A stretch of 64,000 nucleotides of DNA from assembly GCF_018474015.1 (NCBI RefSeq), contig NZ_JAHCSG010000005.1:62001-126000 (forward strand), given 5' to 3'. Source of the DNA: Williamsia sp. CHRR-6 (lineage in GTDB: Bacteria > Actinomycetota > Actinomycetes > Mycobacteriales > Mycobacteriaceae). Shown piece after piece: positions 1 to 7,223 of the stretch. Both the position numbers and the translations under genes were made by a program. Position 1 is the stretch's first letter; every line of letters begins with the position of its first letter. The notes under the pieces were generated by a model. The model searched no databases. It was not told the DNA's origin and saw nothing but the letters and a program-made list of their open reading frames with translations.

Positions 1-1218
1 GAAAAACGCCAACGATCCGAGCGTGAAGAAGACGCCGCCGAGATAGTGGGCGAACCCACCGTCGGGCAGGTTGGTGAGGCTGTTGGTCAGCGCGATGGTC
101 TTGCCGATCGAGTCGGTGGCACCCTCGGGCGTGTTGGCCATCTCGTAACCGCCGAGGAGGAATCCGAGCGCGATCAGCAGGCCACCTGCGGCGACGAACG
201 GGATCATGTAGCTCACCCCGGTGAGCAGGATCTGTCGGATGCGGGTGCCCCAGCCCAGGTCACCGCCGCCGGCGGCGGCGGCCGCGTCGGTGGCCGACCC
301 GGACACCCGGCGGGCATTCGGGTTTCCCGCGGCGGCAACGGCTTCGCCGATCATCGTGTCGGGCTCGTTGATCGCGCGCTTGACCCCGGACTCGATCACC
401 GGTTTGCCCGCAAAGCGTTCGCGCCCCTTCACCCCCACGTCGGTGGCGAAGATGACAGCGCCTGCACGGGCGATGACGGCTGGGTCGATCGGCGTGGACT
501 TCGACGAGCCCTGGGTCTCGACCACGAAGTCGATCCCAGCTCGCTCGGCGGCGTAGGTGAGGGAGTCGGCGGCCATGTAGGTGTGGGCGATTCCGGTCGG
601 GCACGCGGTGATGGCCACCACCGTCACCTTCTCGGCTGCGGGCGCGGTCGGCTCGGAGGCCGGCGGGGTGGCCGCGGTGGCCCCGTCCTGAGCGTGACGC
701 GATGTCGTCGAAGGTGCGGCGGTGGTCGGCGAGACGACGTCGTGGACGAGGTCGACGACGGTGTCGGCGTCGGCGGCGGCGCGCAATGACGCCACGAAGT
801 CGGGGCGGACCAGCGCACGAGCGAGCGCGCTGAGCAACTTCATGTGCTCGGAGCCGCCGCCTGCGGGAGCGGCGATGAGGAAGACCAGATCGGCGGGGGC
901 GTCAGAGGCGCCGAAGTCGACCGTGGGGGCCAGTCGCGCGAAGGCCAGGCTTGGACGCAATGCCGATGTGCTGCGGCAGTGCGGGATCGCGATGCCGCCG
1001 GGCAGCCCGGTGGCCGACTGCGCCTCGCGGGCCATGGCGGCGCTGATGATGCCATCGGTGTCAGATGCGCGGCCGGCCTCGACCAGCCGCTGGGCGAGGT
1101 AGGTGATGACCTCTTGACGGTCGGCGCCAGCGTCGACGTCGAGGGCAACGGTGTGGCGTTCGATGATCTGGGTGGGATCGGCGCCGGCGGGCGCCGGTTC
1201 GCTGATGGTGTCGGACAT
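1..1218 (-). CDS. fruA: PTS fructose transporter EIIABC, C-terminal part cut by window edge
   Basis: Membrane permease of the phosphotransferase system that imports fructose and releases it inside as fructose 1-phosphate. My translation from the ATG at 1218 gives an EIIA domain first (phospho-acceptor His80 in a GIAIPHCR motif), then an Ala/Pro/Thr-rich linker, an EIIB domain (active Cys about residue 206 in ITACPTGIAHT), and the beginning of the EIIC membrane domain with hydrophobic helices up to the window edge. 406 codons are visible; EIIABC proteins of this type are usually about 650-700 residues, so roughly 40% lies to the left. It is the last visible gene of fruR-fruK-fruA, 92 nt after fruK, and uses the fructose 1-phosphate kinase next door for the following step. 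The phosphate donor chain starts with ptsI at 3362. HPr is not seen and may lie off the left edge. Confidence 0.93.
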   Translation of the reverse strand, partial: MSDTISEPAPAGADPTQIIERHTVALDVDAGADRQEVITYLAQRLVEAGRASDTDGIISAAMAREAQSATGLPGGIAIPHCRSTSALRPSLAFARLAPTVDFGASDAPADLVFLIAAPAGGGSEHMKLLSALARALVRPDFVASLRAAADADTVVDLVHDVVSPTTAAPSTTSRHAQDGATAATPPASEPTAPAAEKVTVVAITACPTGIAHTYMAADSLTYAAERAGIDFVVETQGSSKSTPIDPAVIARAGAVIFATDVGVKGRERFAGKPVIESGVKRAINEPDTMIGEAVAAAGNPNARRVSGSATDAAAAAGGGDLGWGTRIRQILLTGVSYMIPFVAAGGLLIALGFLLGGYEMANTPEGATDSIGKTIALTNSLTNLPDGGFAHYLGGVFFTLGSLAFF

Positions 1219-1310
1219 GGGATTGCCTGCTTTCGGTGTGATTCTCGGGGTCTGGTGCTCGCGGGTGTGGTGGCAGGTGGTCCGGCGGCTGATGTGCGGC
1301 CGGTGGGTTG

Positions 1311-2282
1311 TCACGCCGGTGCTCGGGCGACCTCGCGGACCGTGACCCCGCCGAGGGCGAGGTCGGCGACGGTGGGGGGTTGGGTTCCGGCCAGCCCCGC
1401 CGCGGCCGAGCCGTAGGCCACGGCCCGTCGTAGCGCCTCGCCTGGCCCGACCCGATCGAGGTCGGCGAGCAGGTATCCGGCCAAGGTCGCGTCGCCGGCG
1501 CCCACCGTGCTGACCGGGACGATCGGCGGTGGTGTGGCCGACCAAGCGCCGTCGGCGGTGACCAGCAGGGCCCCGGCCGCGCCGAGGGTGGCCAGCACCG
1601 TGCATCCACACCGGCGTTGCACCGACTGGGCTGCGGCCAATGTCGGTCGTAGGTCGCCCGACGCCGAGGTCGCCTCGAGTTCGGCGGCATCGGTTCCGCT
1701 GATCTCGGCCAGTTCCTCGGCGTTGGGCTTGATCAGATCGATGTGACCGGCGTGCGCCGCCTGCGCCACCGCCAGCAACGGGGCACCTGAGGTGTCGACT
1801 GCCACGCGTGCCACCTGCGATGCGAGTTGCTCGGCCAGATCCCGGTACCAGGCGGCGGGCACCCCCGGTGGTAGCGACCCACACAGGGCCACCCACGTCG
1901 CATCTGCACCGGTCTGCAGTACCAGTTCGGTGAGGGCGTCGAGTTCGCTTGGGGCGAGCCGAGTTCCGGGCAGGTTGATCTTCGTCGTGGTGCCGTCGGG
2001 TTCGGTGATGGTGACGTTGTTGCGGACTTCGGCGTCCACCGGGATCGCGCGATACGACAGCCCCACCCCGTCCAGTGCGGCCAGCAGGGGATCGGAGCGG
2101 TGAGCGGGGAGGATGGCCACGGTGGCCACGCCGGCGACCTGGGCGATCCGAGACACGTTGACGCCCTTGCCGCCTGGCTCATGGCGAGCCGACTGGGCCC
2201 GGGTGACGCTGCCGCGGACGAGGGGGGCGGACAGGCTGACGGTGCGGTCGAGGCTGGGGTTGGCGGTGACGGTGACGATCAT
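1311..2282 (-). CDS. fruK: 1-phosphofructokinase
   Basis: Phosphorylates fructose 1-phosphate, the product of the fructose PTS, to fructose 1,6-bisphosphate with ATP. The 323-residue protein is a PfkB-family kinase of normal length: N-terminal VTVTANPSLD, the substrate-site GGKG at 37-40, KPN at 185-187, and the C-terminal anion-hole/catalytic TVGAGD with GAGD at 261-264. The reading frame stays open far upstream, but the ATG at 2282 is chosen because the family begins at MIVTVT and because it overlaps the fruR stop codon by 4 nt (ATGA), the usual sign of translational coupling. It is followed by fruA. Confidence 0.95.
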   Translation of the reverse strand: MIVTVTANPSLDRTVSLSAPLVRGSVTRAQSARHEPGGKGVNVSRIAQVAGVATVAILPAHRSDPLLAALDGVGLSYRAIPVDAEVRNNVTITEPDGTTTKINLPGTRLAPSELDALTELVLQTGADATWVALCGSLPPGVPAAWYRDLAEQLASQVARVAVDTSGAPLLAVAQAAHAGHIDLIKPNAEELAEISGTDAAELEATSASGDLRPTLAAAQSVQRRCGCTVLATLGAAGALLVTADGAWSATPPPIVPVSTVGAGDATLAGYLLADLDRVGPGEALRRAVAYGSAAAGLAGTQPPTVADLALGGVTVREVARAPA

Positions 2283-3052
2283 GCGATCACCACCTCCACG
2301 CCGAGGGCTGACAGTCGGGCGGAGAATCCGGGGTCGATACCGGCGTCGGTGATCAACACGTCCACCTGGTCCACAGCGGCGAAACCGGTCAGGTCCTCGT
2401 TGCCGATCTTGGATGAATCTGCAAGCAACACAACTCGATTCGCCGCTGCGATCATGGCTGACTTCATTGCTCCCTCGTCGGGGTCGGGGGTGGACAGTCC
2501 GTGCCGTTCGGTCAGGCCGTTGGTCCCTATGAAGGCCACGTCGATGCGATAGCCCTGCAGCGCGCTGATCGATGCGATCCCCACGGCGGCCTGGGTGATC
2601 CCGCGGATCCGGCCACCGAGGAAATGCAGGGTGGCGGTGGGGTGGTCGGCCACCGAGGTGGCCACGGGCAGGGAGTTGGTGAACACGATGGTGTTGCGGT
2701 CGCGGGGCAGGCGCAGAGCGGCCTGCAGTGTGGTGGTGCCGGCGTCGATGAGCAGGCTGCCTCCGTCGGAGGGCACAAATCGGGCTGCGGCGGTGCCGAT
2801 GCGCACCTTCTCGTCGGGGTGGCTGCTCGACCGTTCCACCACACCGAGCTCGGTCATGCGCACCGAGTCGAGGGGTACCGCACCGCCGTGCACCCGGCGC
2901 AGACACCCGGCGCGCTCTAGGTAGGCGAGGTCGCGGCGGACGGTCTCGCTGGTGACGTCGAACTCTTCGGCGAGCGCGGTGACCGATGCGCGGCCGCGCT
3001 GATGCACTCGTTCGGCGATCGCCTGCTGGCGTTCCTCGGCGTACACGATCAC
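2279..3052 (-). CDS. fruR: DeoR-family transcriptional regulator of the fructose operon
   Basis: Predicted sugar-phosphate-responsive regulator. The 257-residue protein has the DeoR layout: an N-terminal helix-turn-helix (about residues 5-57, with TALAEEFDVTSETVRRDL as the recognition region) followed by the DeoR C-terminal sensor domain related to sugar-phosphate isomerases. It is the first gene of fruR-fruK-fruA and overlaps fruK by 4 nt. The role in fructose control is inferred from position; the effector is probably fructose 1-phosphate or fructose 1,6-bisphosphate, as in related actinobacteria. Its promoter region is shared with ptsI. Confidence 0.9.
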   Translation of the reverse strand: MIVYAEERQQAIAERVHQRGRASVTALAEEFDVTSETVRRDLAYLERAGCLRRVHGGAVPLDSVRMTELGVVERSSSHPDEKVRIGTAAARFVPSDGGSLLIDAGTTTLQAALRLPRDRNTIVFTNSLPVATSVADHPTATLHFLGGRIRGITQAAVGIASISALQGYRIDVAFIGTNGLTERHGLSTPDPDEGAMKSAMIAAANRVVLLADSSKIGNEDLTGFAAVDQVDVLITDAGIDPGFSARLSALGVEVVIA

Positions 3053-3361
3053 CCCTTACGTGGGAATGTGTGGATATCCGGTGTTGATATCGCTTTGTTT
3101 ACGCCTGTATGTGTTGACATGTCAAGTCTATGGAGTAATCTGGATCACATCGATGACCCGACGTGAGCGCATCGCTGGCCCGATGTGTGTGCCCATGGAA
3201 TGCGCCGGCCCCAGCCGCGGTGGGTCCGGAGCTCGATGGCCCCCGAGTGCGGTGGGTCTGGGTGTAAGGCGCGCCTACATGTGGTGGGGTTGGAACACAC
3301 CGGATCGGTGGGCCAGCAGTACCGATCGCGCGCAGGAACAGATCGTGCATGAGTAGATGAG
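3053..3361. other. fruR-ptsI divergent intergenic region
   Basis: This gap holds the two divergent promoters described separately, clustered at 3096-3141, and then a leader of about 210 nt before ptsI. An open frame runs through the leader but has no start-site support or family resemblance, so it is not called. GTTGATATC at about 3083 partly resembles the palindrome at 3114-3125 and could be a second weak operator half. Confidence 0.6.
3096..3141. promoter_or_regulatory. Back-to-back promoters sharing a palindromic -35 element
   Basis: The perfect 12-bp palindrome TTGACATGTCAA (3114-3125) supplies a TTGACA -35 hexamer on each strand. Rightwards: TTGACA 3114-3119, 16 nt, TAATCT 3136-3141, towards ptsI. 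Leftwards: TTGACA 3125-3120, 18 nt, TAAACA 3101-3096, towards fruR-fruK-fruA. The two -35 boxes abut with no space. The palindrome is also a natural operator for a dimeric repressor such as FruR; that part is inference. Confidence 0.65.
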
Positions 3362-5104
3362 GTGGAGATGATCGGTCAGATGACGAGCACCCAGGGAAAC
3401 GGCGGTGGCGAGTCGATCACCGCCATGACCGCCCCGGACCGCGTCACGGTCCGGGGCACGCCGGTGGTCGGTGGTGTCGCCTATGCGCCGGTCATGTGGC
3501 CCGGGCCACGGCCCGCACTACCGGCTCCGGGGCCGGCTCCCGAGGACCTCGATGCCGAGGTCGACCGGTTCCGTTCGGCTGCCGCATCGGTCGCCGACCG
3601 GCTGCGTGCGCGTGCCTCGGCTGCCACCGGGGTCGCCGCCGAAGTGCTGTCTGCGACAGCCGCCATGGCGGAGGACCGCGGATGGATCGGGACCGCGGAG
3701 AAGAGCATTCGTGCCGGTTCCCCCGCCCCGAACGCGGCAGCAGAGGCCACCGAGACCTTTGTCGCCATGTTCACCAAGCTCGGTGGCCTGATGGCCGAAC
3801 GGGTGACCGATCTCAAGGACGTCCGCGATCGCGTCCTCGCCGAGTTGGCCGGACAGCCCGAACCCGGAATCACCACCCCCGACCACGAGGTGATCCTCTT
3901 CGCCGACGATCTGGCCCCGGCCGACACCTCGGGACTGGATCCGAATCGGGTGCGGGGCTTGGTCACTCGCCTCGGTGGGCCGACCAGTCACACCGCGATC
4001 ATCGCCCGCCAGCTGGGTATCCCGTGTGTGGTGGCGGTCGGCGACCTGCACACGGTGCCTGAGGGCACGCTCGTGGTGGTGGACGGGTCAGCCGGCACCA
4101 TCGTCGTCGAACCCGACGCCGAGCAGGCGCGTGCAGATGTGGCCGCGTCCCGGCGGGCGGCCGAGGAGACCGCTCGATGGACTGGCCCGGGACGGACAGC
4201 AGACGGTGTCGATGTCGCGATCCTCGCCAACGTGCAAGACGGAGCATCGGCGCGGACCGCGGCCACACACCCGGTGGCCGGTGTGGGTCTCTTCCGCACC
4301 GAGCTCGCCTTTCTCGACCGGGCGTCCGAGCCGACGCATGACGAGCAGACCGCGCTCTACCGCGAGGTCATCGAGGCGTTTGCGGCGTCGGAGGCCGGGT
4401 CCAAGGTGGTCATCCGCACTCTCGATGCGGGGTCGGACAAGCCGTTGCTGTTCGCCGACAGCGGGACCGAGGCAAACCCGGCTCTGGGGGTGCGAGGCCT
4501 GCGTGTCGCGTTCGCCCATCCAGGCCTGTTGGAACGACAACTCGACGCGATCGCGGCGGCGGCCGAGCAGACCGGCGGATCGCCGTGGGTGATGGCTCCG
4601 ATGGTGGCGACCGCGGCCGAGGCCCGCGACTTCGCCGCCGATGTGCGCCGCCGTCGGCTGGTGGCCGGTGTGATGATCGAGATCCCCTCAGCGGCACTGC
4701 TGGCTCCGGCGATCCTGGCCGAGGTGGATTTCGTGTCCATCGGCACGAACGATCTGACGCAGTACACGATGGCCGCCGACCGGATGTCAGCCGAGTTGGC
4801 GCAGCTGACCGACCCGTGGCAGCCGGCGGTCCTTGCTCTGATCGAACGGGTGGCTGCGGCGGGTCGAGCCGCCGACAAGCCCGTCGGGGTATGCGGCGAG
4901 GCCGCAGCAGATCCGTTGCTCGCCTGTGTTCTGGTCGGGATGGGCGTGACCTCGCTGTCGAGCGCACCTGCCGCGGCGGCCGGAGTCGGCGCAGCGCTGG
5001 CTCGCGTCACCATGGCGCAGTGCATGGCGGCGGCTCACGCCGCTCTCGACACCGCGGCGCCGGCCGATGCCCGAGCCGCAGCGGCGGCGGCTCTGCGCAG
5101 CTGA
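3362..5104 (+). CDS. ptsI: Phosphoenolpyruvate-protein phosphotransferase (PTS enzyme I)
   Basis: Cytosolic enzyme that takes phosphate from phosphoenolpyruvate and passes it to HPr, powering all PTS sugar uptake. The 580-residue protein has the swivelling phosphohistidine domain with GGPTSHTAIIAR (active His210 in this numbering) and the C-terminal PEP-binding TIM barrel (GLFRTE, SIGTNDLTQYT, VCGEAAADP). Several starts are possible (GTG 3362, ATG 3368, ATG 3380, ATG 3425); the homologous region begins near residue 27, so the first 20-25 residues are uncertain. A GAGGTGGAG-like ribosome site lies immediately before 3368. It diverges from fruR and ends at a hairpin shared with lexA. Confidence 0.95.
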   Translation: MEMIGQMTSTQGNGGGESITAMTAPDRVTVRGTPVVGGVAYAPVMWPGPRPALPAPGPAPEDLDAEVDRFRSAAASVADRLRARASAATGVAAEVLSATAAMAEDRGWIGTAEKSIRAGSPAPNAAAEATETFVAMFTKLGGLMAERVTDLKDVRDRVLAELAGQPEPGITTPDHEVILFADDLAPADTSGLDPNRVRGLVTRLGGPTSHTAIIARQLGIPCVVAVGDLHTVPEGTLVVVDGSAGTIVVEPDAEQARADVAASRRAAEETARWTGPGRTADGVDVAILANVQDGASARTAATHPVAGVGLFRTELAFLDRASEPTHDEQTALYREVIEAFAASEAGSKVVIRTLDAGSDKPLLFADSGTEANPALGVRGLRVAFAHPGLLERQLDAIAAAAEQTGGSPWVMAPMVATAAEARDFAADVRRRRLVAGVMIEIPSAALLAPAILAEVDFVSIGTNDLTQYTMAADRMSAELAQLTDPWQPAVLALIERVAAAGRAADKPVGVCGEAAADPLLACVLVGMGVTSLSSAPAAAAGVGAALARVTMAQCMAAAHAALDTAAPADARAAAAAALRS

Positions 5105-5109
5105 GGCAG

Positions 5110-5143
5110 CGCAGACAACCGCCGCGCGTGGCGGTTGTCTGCG
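5110..5143. terminator. Bidirectional hairpin between ptsI and lexA
   Basis: Perfect 14-bp inverted repeat, CGCAGACAACCGCC (5110-5123) and its complement (5130-5143), with a 6-nt loop, placed between two converging stop codons (ptsI ends 5104, lexA ends 5145). There is no long T-tract, as is common for high-GC actinobacterial terminators. Confidence 0.8.
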
Positions 5144-5144
5144 A

Positions 5145-5834
5145 TCAGATCCGTCGCATGACGGTGACGACCTTGCCCAAGATCGCGGCGTCGTCACCGG
5201 GGATCGGGTCGAACGCCTCGTTGTGCGGCATCAGCCAGACATGGCCGTTGGTGCGTTTGAACGTCTTCACGGTGGCCTCGCCGTCGATCATCGCGGCGAC
5301 GATGTCACCGTTGTCGGCCACGTTCTGTTGCCGGACCACCACCCAGTCGCCGTCACAGATGGCCGCGTCGATCATCGACTCGCCCACCACCTTCAGCAGG
5401 AACAGGGCCCCGTCGCCGACGAGTTCGCGCGGCAAGGGGAACACGTCTTCGACTGCTTCTTCCGCGAGGATCGGACCGCCGGCGGCGATCCGACCCAGCA
5501 CCGGGACGTAGGTCGGGGTGGGTAGGGCGGAGGCCTCGGTCACCTCGGTCGGATCGTCTTGGACGTTGACCGCGCGCGGTCGGTTGGCGTCGCGTTTGAG
5601 GAAGCCGCGTCGCTCGAGTGTGCGCAACTGGTGGGCCACCGACGACGTGGAGTTGAGTCCGACCGAGTCGCCGATCTCGCGGATGCTCGGCGGGTAGCCC
5701 CGGTCGCGGACCGATGCGCGGATGACCTCGAGGATCTTCATCTGGCGGGGCGTGAGATCCGCCTCGCTCAAGGGTGCGTCGTCGGCCTGATCCGCGGTAC
5801 CGGACCGGTCGATGGAGCGGGTGCTGTCGGACAC
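5145..5834 (-). CDS. lexA: SOS repressor LexA
   Basis: Represses DNA-damage genes and cleaves itself when RecA is activated. The 229-residue protein has an N-terminal winged helix (about 25-90, [15 protein letters not shown]), a self-cleavage site at Ala118-Gly119 (RIAAGG), and the S24 peptidase pair Ser153 (GESM) and Lys190 (ATVK). The frame is open upstream to 6053, but the GTG at 5834 is chosen because AGGAGG lies 6 nt before it. The promoter at 5911-5940 is overlapped by an SOS box, so lexA is expected to be autoregulated. It diverges from chiZ and converges with ptsI. Confidence 0.95.
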   Translation of the reverse strand: MSDSTRSIDRSGTADQADDAPLSEADLTPRQMKILEVIRASVRDRGYPPSIREIGDSVGLNSTSSVAHQLRTLERRGFLKRDANRPRAVNVQDDPTEVTEASALPTPTYVPVLGRIAAGGPILAEEAVEDVFPLPRELVGDGALFLLKVVGESMIDAAICDGDWVVVRQQNVADNGDIVAAMIDGEATVKTFKRTNGHVWLMPHNEAFDPIPGDDAAILGKVVTVMRRI

Positions 5835-5863
5835 GATGTCCCTCCTGTCACGGCGTGCGGTGG

Positions 5864-5884
5864 TCGAACATCTGGGCTGTTCGA
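5864..5884. repeat. Inverted repeat in the lexA leader resembling a stretched SOS box
   Basis: TCGAACA (5864-5870) and TGTTCGA (5878-5884) are perfect inverted repeats with a 7-nt spacer. A standard actinobacterial SOS box has the same arms spaced closer (TCGAAC-N4-GTTCGA). It falls between the inferred transcription start and the start codon, so it could be a non-canonical LexA site or an RNA hairpin. Confidence 0.5.
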
Positions 5885-5910
5885 ATCCGGCACACCTGCC
5901 GTCACCAGCG

Positions 5911-5940
5911 ACAGTAGAGGAAAAGATCACAAGTCTCAAA
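5911..5940 (-). promoter_or_regulatory. lexA promoter
   Basis: On the minus strand TTTGAG (5940-5935), an 18-nt spacer, then TACTGT (5916-5911) fit a primary-sigma promoter. Transcription would start near 5904, giving a leader of about 70 nt. The -35 is overlapped by the SOS box at 5936-5951. Confidence 0.5.
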
Positions 5941-5951
5941 CATTTGTTCGA
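5936..5951. promoter_or_regulatory. SOS (LexA) box between lexA and chiZ
   Basis: TCAAACATTTGTTCGA differs at one base from the symmetrical actinobacterial consensus TCGAAC-N4-GTTCGA. It sits over the lexA -35 and about 80 nt upstream of chiZ, so one LexA dimer could control both directions. A weaker half-site, TCGAACA, lies at 5988-5994. Confidence 0.8.
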
Positions 5952-6032
5952 CCGTGTCGGGACTTTGTCAGACCGGCGTGATACAAATCGAACAGACATT
6001 CTTTCGAACGCCTGGTCGATGAGGAGACTGAC

Positions 6033-6560
6033 ATGAACGACACCCTGGCTCACCCCCGTCCCATGACCGGGCTCACCGGGGGCGCGGCGGCGTCACATGG
6101 CCCTGAGCTGCACACACGCCCTGTCCGGCGCCCGACCGCACGTCCGGCCGGGACGCCGCGACCCGTGGCGGGCACCGCGTCGACACGGCCCTCGGACACG
6201 GCGCGCAGCGCGACGTCGCAGCATCGATCGGGCACCCGCTGTGCAGATGCCCGTGTCCGCACCACAACCATCAGTCCGGTCGGATGGTTCGCCGCCATCG
6301 CGGTCGGATTCGTCCTGGCCGCGCTCGTGTGGGCGCTGGCCATCGTCGGCTCCGAGATCTCCGACGCTCACACACCTGCGGTGGCGGGAACCTCGGTCGT
6401 CCATGTTCGCTCGGGTGAGTCGCTGACCGCGCTGGCCCAGCGTGTCGCCCCGGATGAGCCTGCGGCTGCGGTCGTCGCCGACCTCCGCTACCTCAACCAC
6501 CTCGACAACTCCGCGGTGGTGGCCGGGCAGCCGCTGCTCGCCCCGGTCTACCGCCGCTGA
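6033..6560 (+). CDS. chiZ: LysM membrane protein, SOS cell-division suppressor (ChiZ/DivS type)
   Basis: Single-pass membrane protein of 175 residues. Residues 1-85 are a disordered Arg/Pro/Thr-rich cytoplasmic tail, about 88-112 form one transmembrane helix ([21 protein letters not shown]), and the C-terminal 60 residues are a LysM peptidoglycan-binding domain ([14 protein letters not shown]). Same position and layout as M. tuberculosis Rv2719c, which is damage-induced and blocks septum formation; C. glutamicum DivS occupies a similar place. GAGGAG precedes the ATG by 6-7 nt. It diverges from lexA across an SOS box and is followed by nrdR. Function is by family and synteny; no enzymatic motif is visible. 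Confidence 0.85.
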   Translation: MNDTLAHPRPMTGLTGGAAASHGPELHTRPVRRPTARPAGTPRPVAGTASTRPSDTARSATSQHRSGTRCADARVRTTTISPVGWFAAIAVGFVLAALVWALAIVGSEISDAHTPAVAGTSVVHVRSGESLTALAQRVAPDEPAAAVVADLRYLNHLDNSAVVAGQPLLAPVYRR

Positions 6561-6731
6561 CGCCGACGCCACGTGATGATCGACGACGTCGACGACGTTG
6601 GGTGGGCGGTGCCCGGGTGCGACGCCCCCCGGTCGGTATCCTTGCGGCCACGGGTTCGCCCTGAGCCCGTTGGTCGCACACCCGGCCGGCCCGACGTGGT
6701 CAGGATGTGCCGTGGAGTCGAGGACACATCG

Positions 6732-7223
6732 ATGCATTGCCCTTTCTGCAAGAACGAGGACACCCGCGTGGTGGACTCGCGGGTCGCCGACGAAGGGCAG
6801 GCGATCCGGCGGCGTCGGTCATGTCCTGAGTGTGGTCGGCGGTTCACCACCGTCGAGAGTGCGGTCCTCGCGGTGGTCAAGCGCAACGGCGTGACCGAAC
6901 CCTTTTCTCGCGAGAAGGTGATGAAGGGTGTTCGCCGAGCGTGTCAGGGTCGCGCCGTCGACGAGGACCGACTGCAGCAGCTCGCTCAGCAGGTCGAGGA
7001 CACCGTGCGCAGTTCCGGATCTGCCGAGATCCCCAGCAACGAGGTGGGTCTGGCCATCCTCGGCCCGCTGCGTGAACTCGACGAGGTGGCCTACCTGCGA
7101 TTCGCCTCGGTGTATCGCTCCTTCGAATCCGTCGAGGACTTCCAGCGTGAGATCGACGATCTGCGTGCGGCGTCGTCGACCGGCGCGGTCAGCTCATCGA
7201 CACAGGGCGGCGATCGCCGCTGA
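6732..7223 (+). CDS. nrdR: Transcriptional repressor NrdR
   Basis: Nucleotide-sensing repressor of ribonucleotide reductase genes. The 163-residue protein starts with a zinc ribbon (Cys3, Cys6, Cys31, Cys34; MHCPFC and CPECGRRF) followed by an ATP-cone domain ([16 protein letters not shown] through the conserved [13 protein letters not shown]). The frame is open 53 codons upstream, but the family always begins at MHCP, which fixes the ATG at 6732. It follows chiZ by 171 nt; the 3' end overlaps the hrpA 3' end by 30 nt on the other strand. Confidence 0.96.
   Translation: MHCPFCKNEDTRVVDSRVADEGQAIRRRRSCPECGRRFTTVESAVLAVVKRNGVTEPFSREKVMKGVRRACQGRAVDEDRLQQLAQQVEDTVRSSGSAEIPSNEVGLAILGPLRELDEVAYLRFASVYRSFESVEDFQREIDDLRAASSTGAVSSSTQGGDRR

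Noticed and set aside
3060-3356. Small gene in the ptsI leader
   Set aside because: It covers both promoters, has odd composition and no ribosome-binding site, and does not resemble any family.
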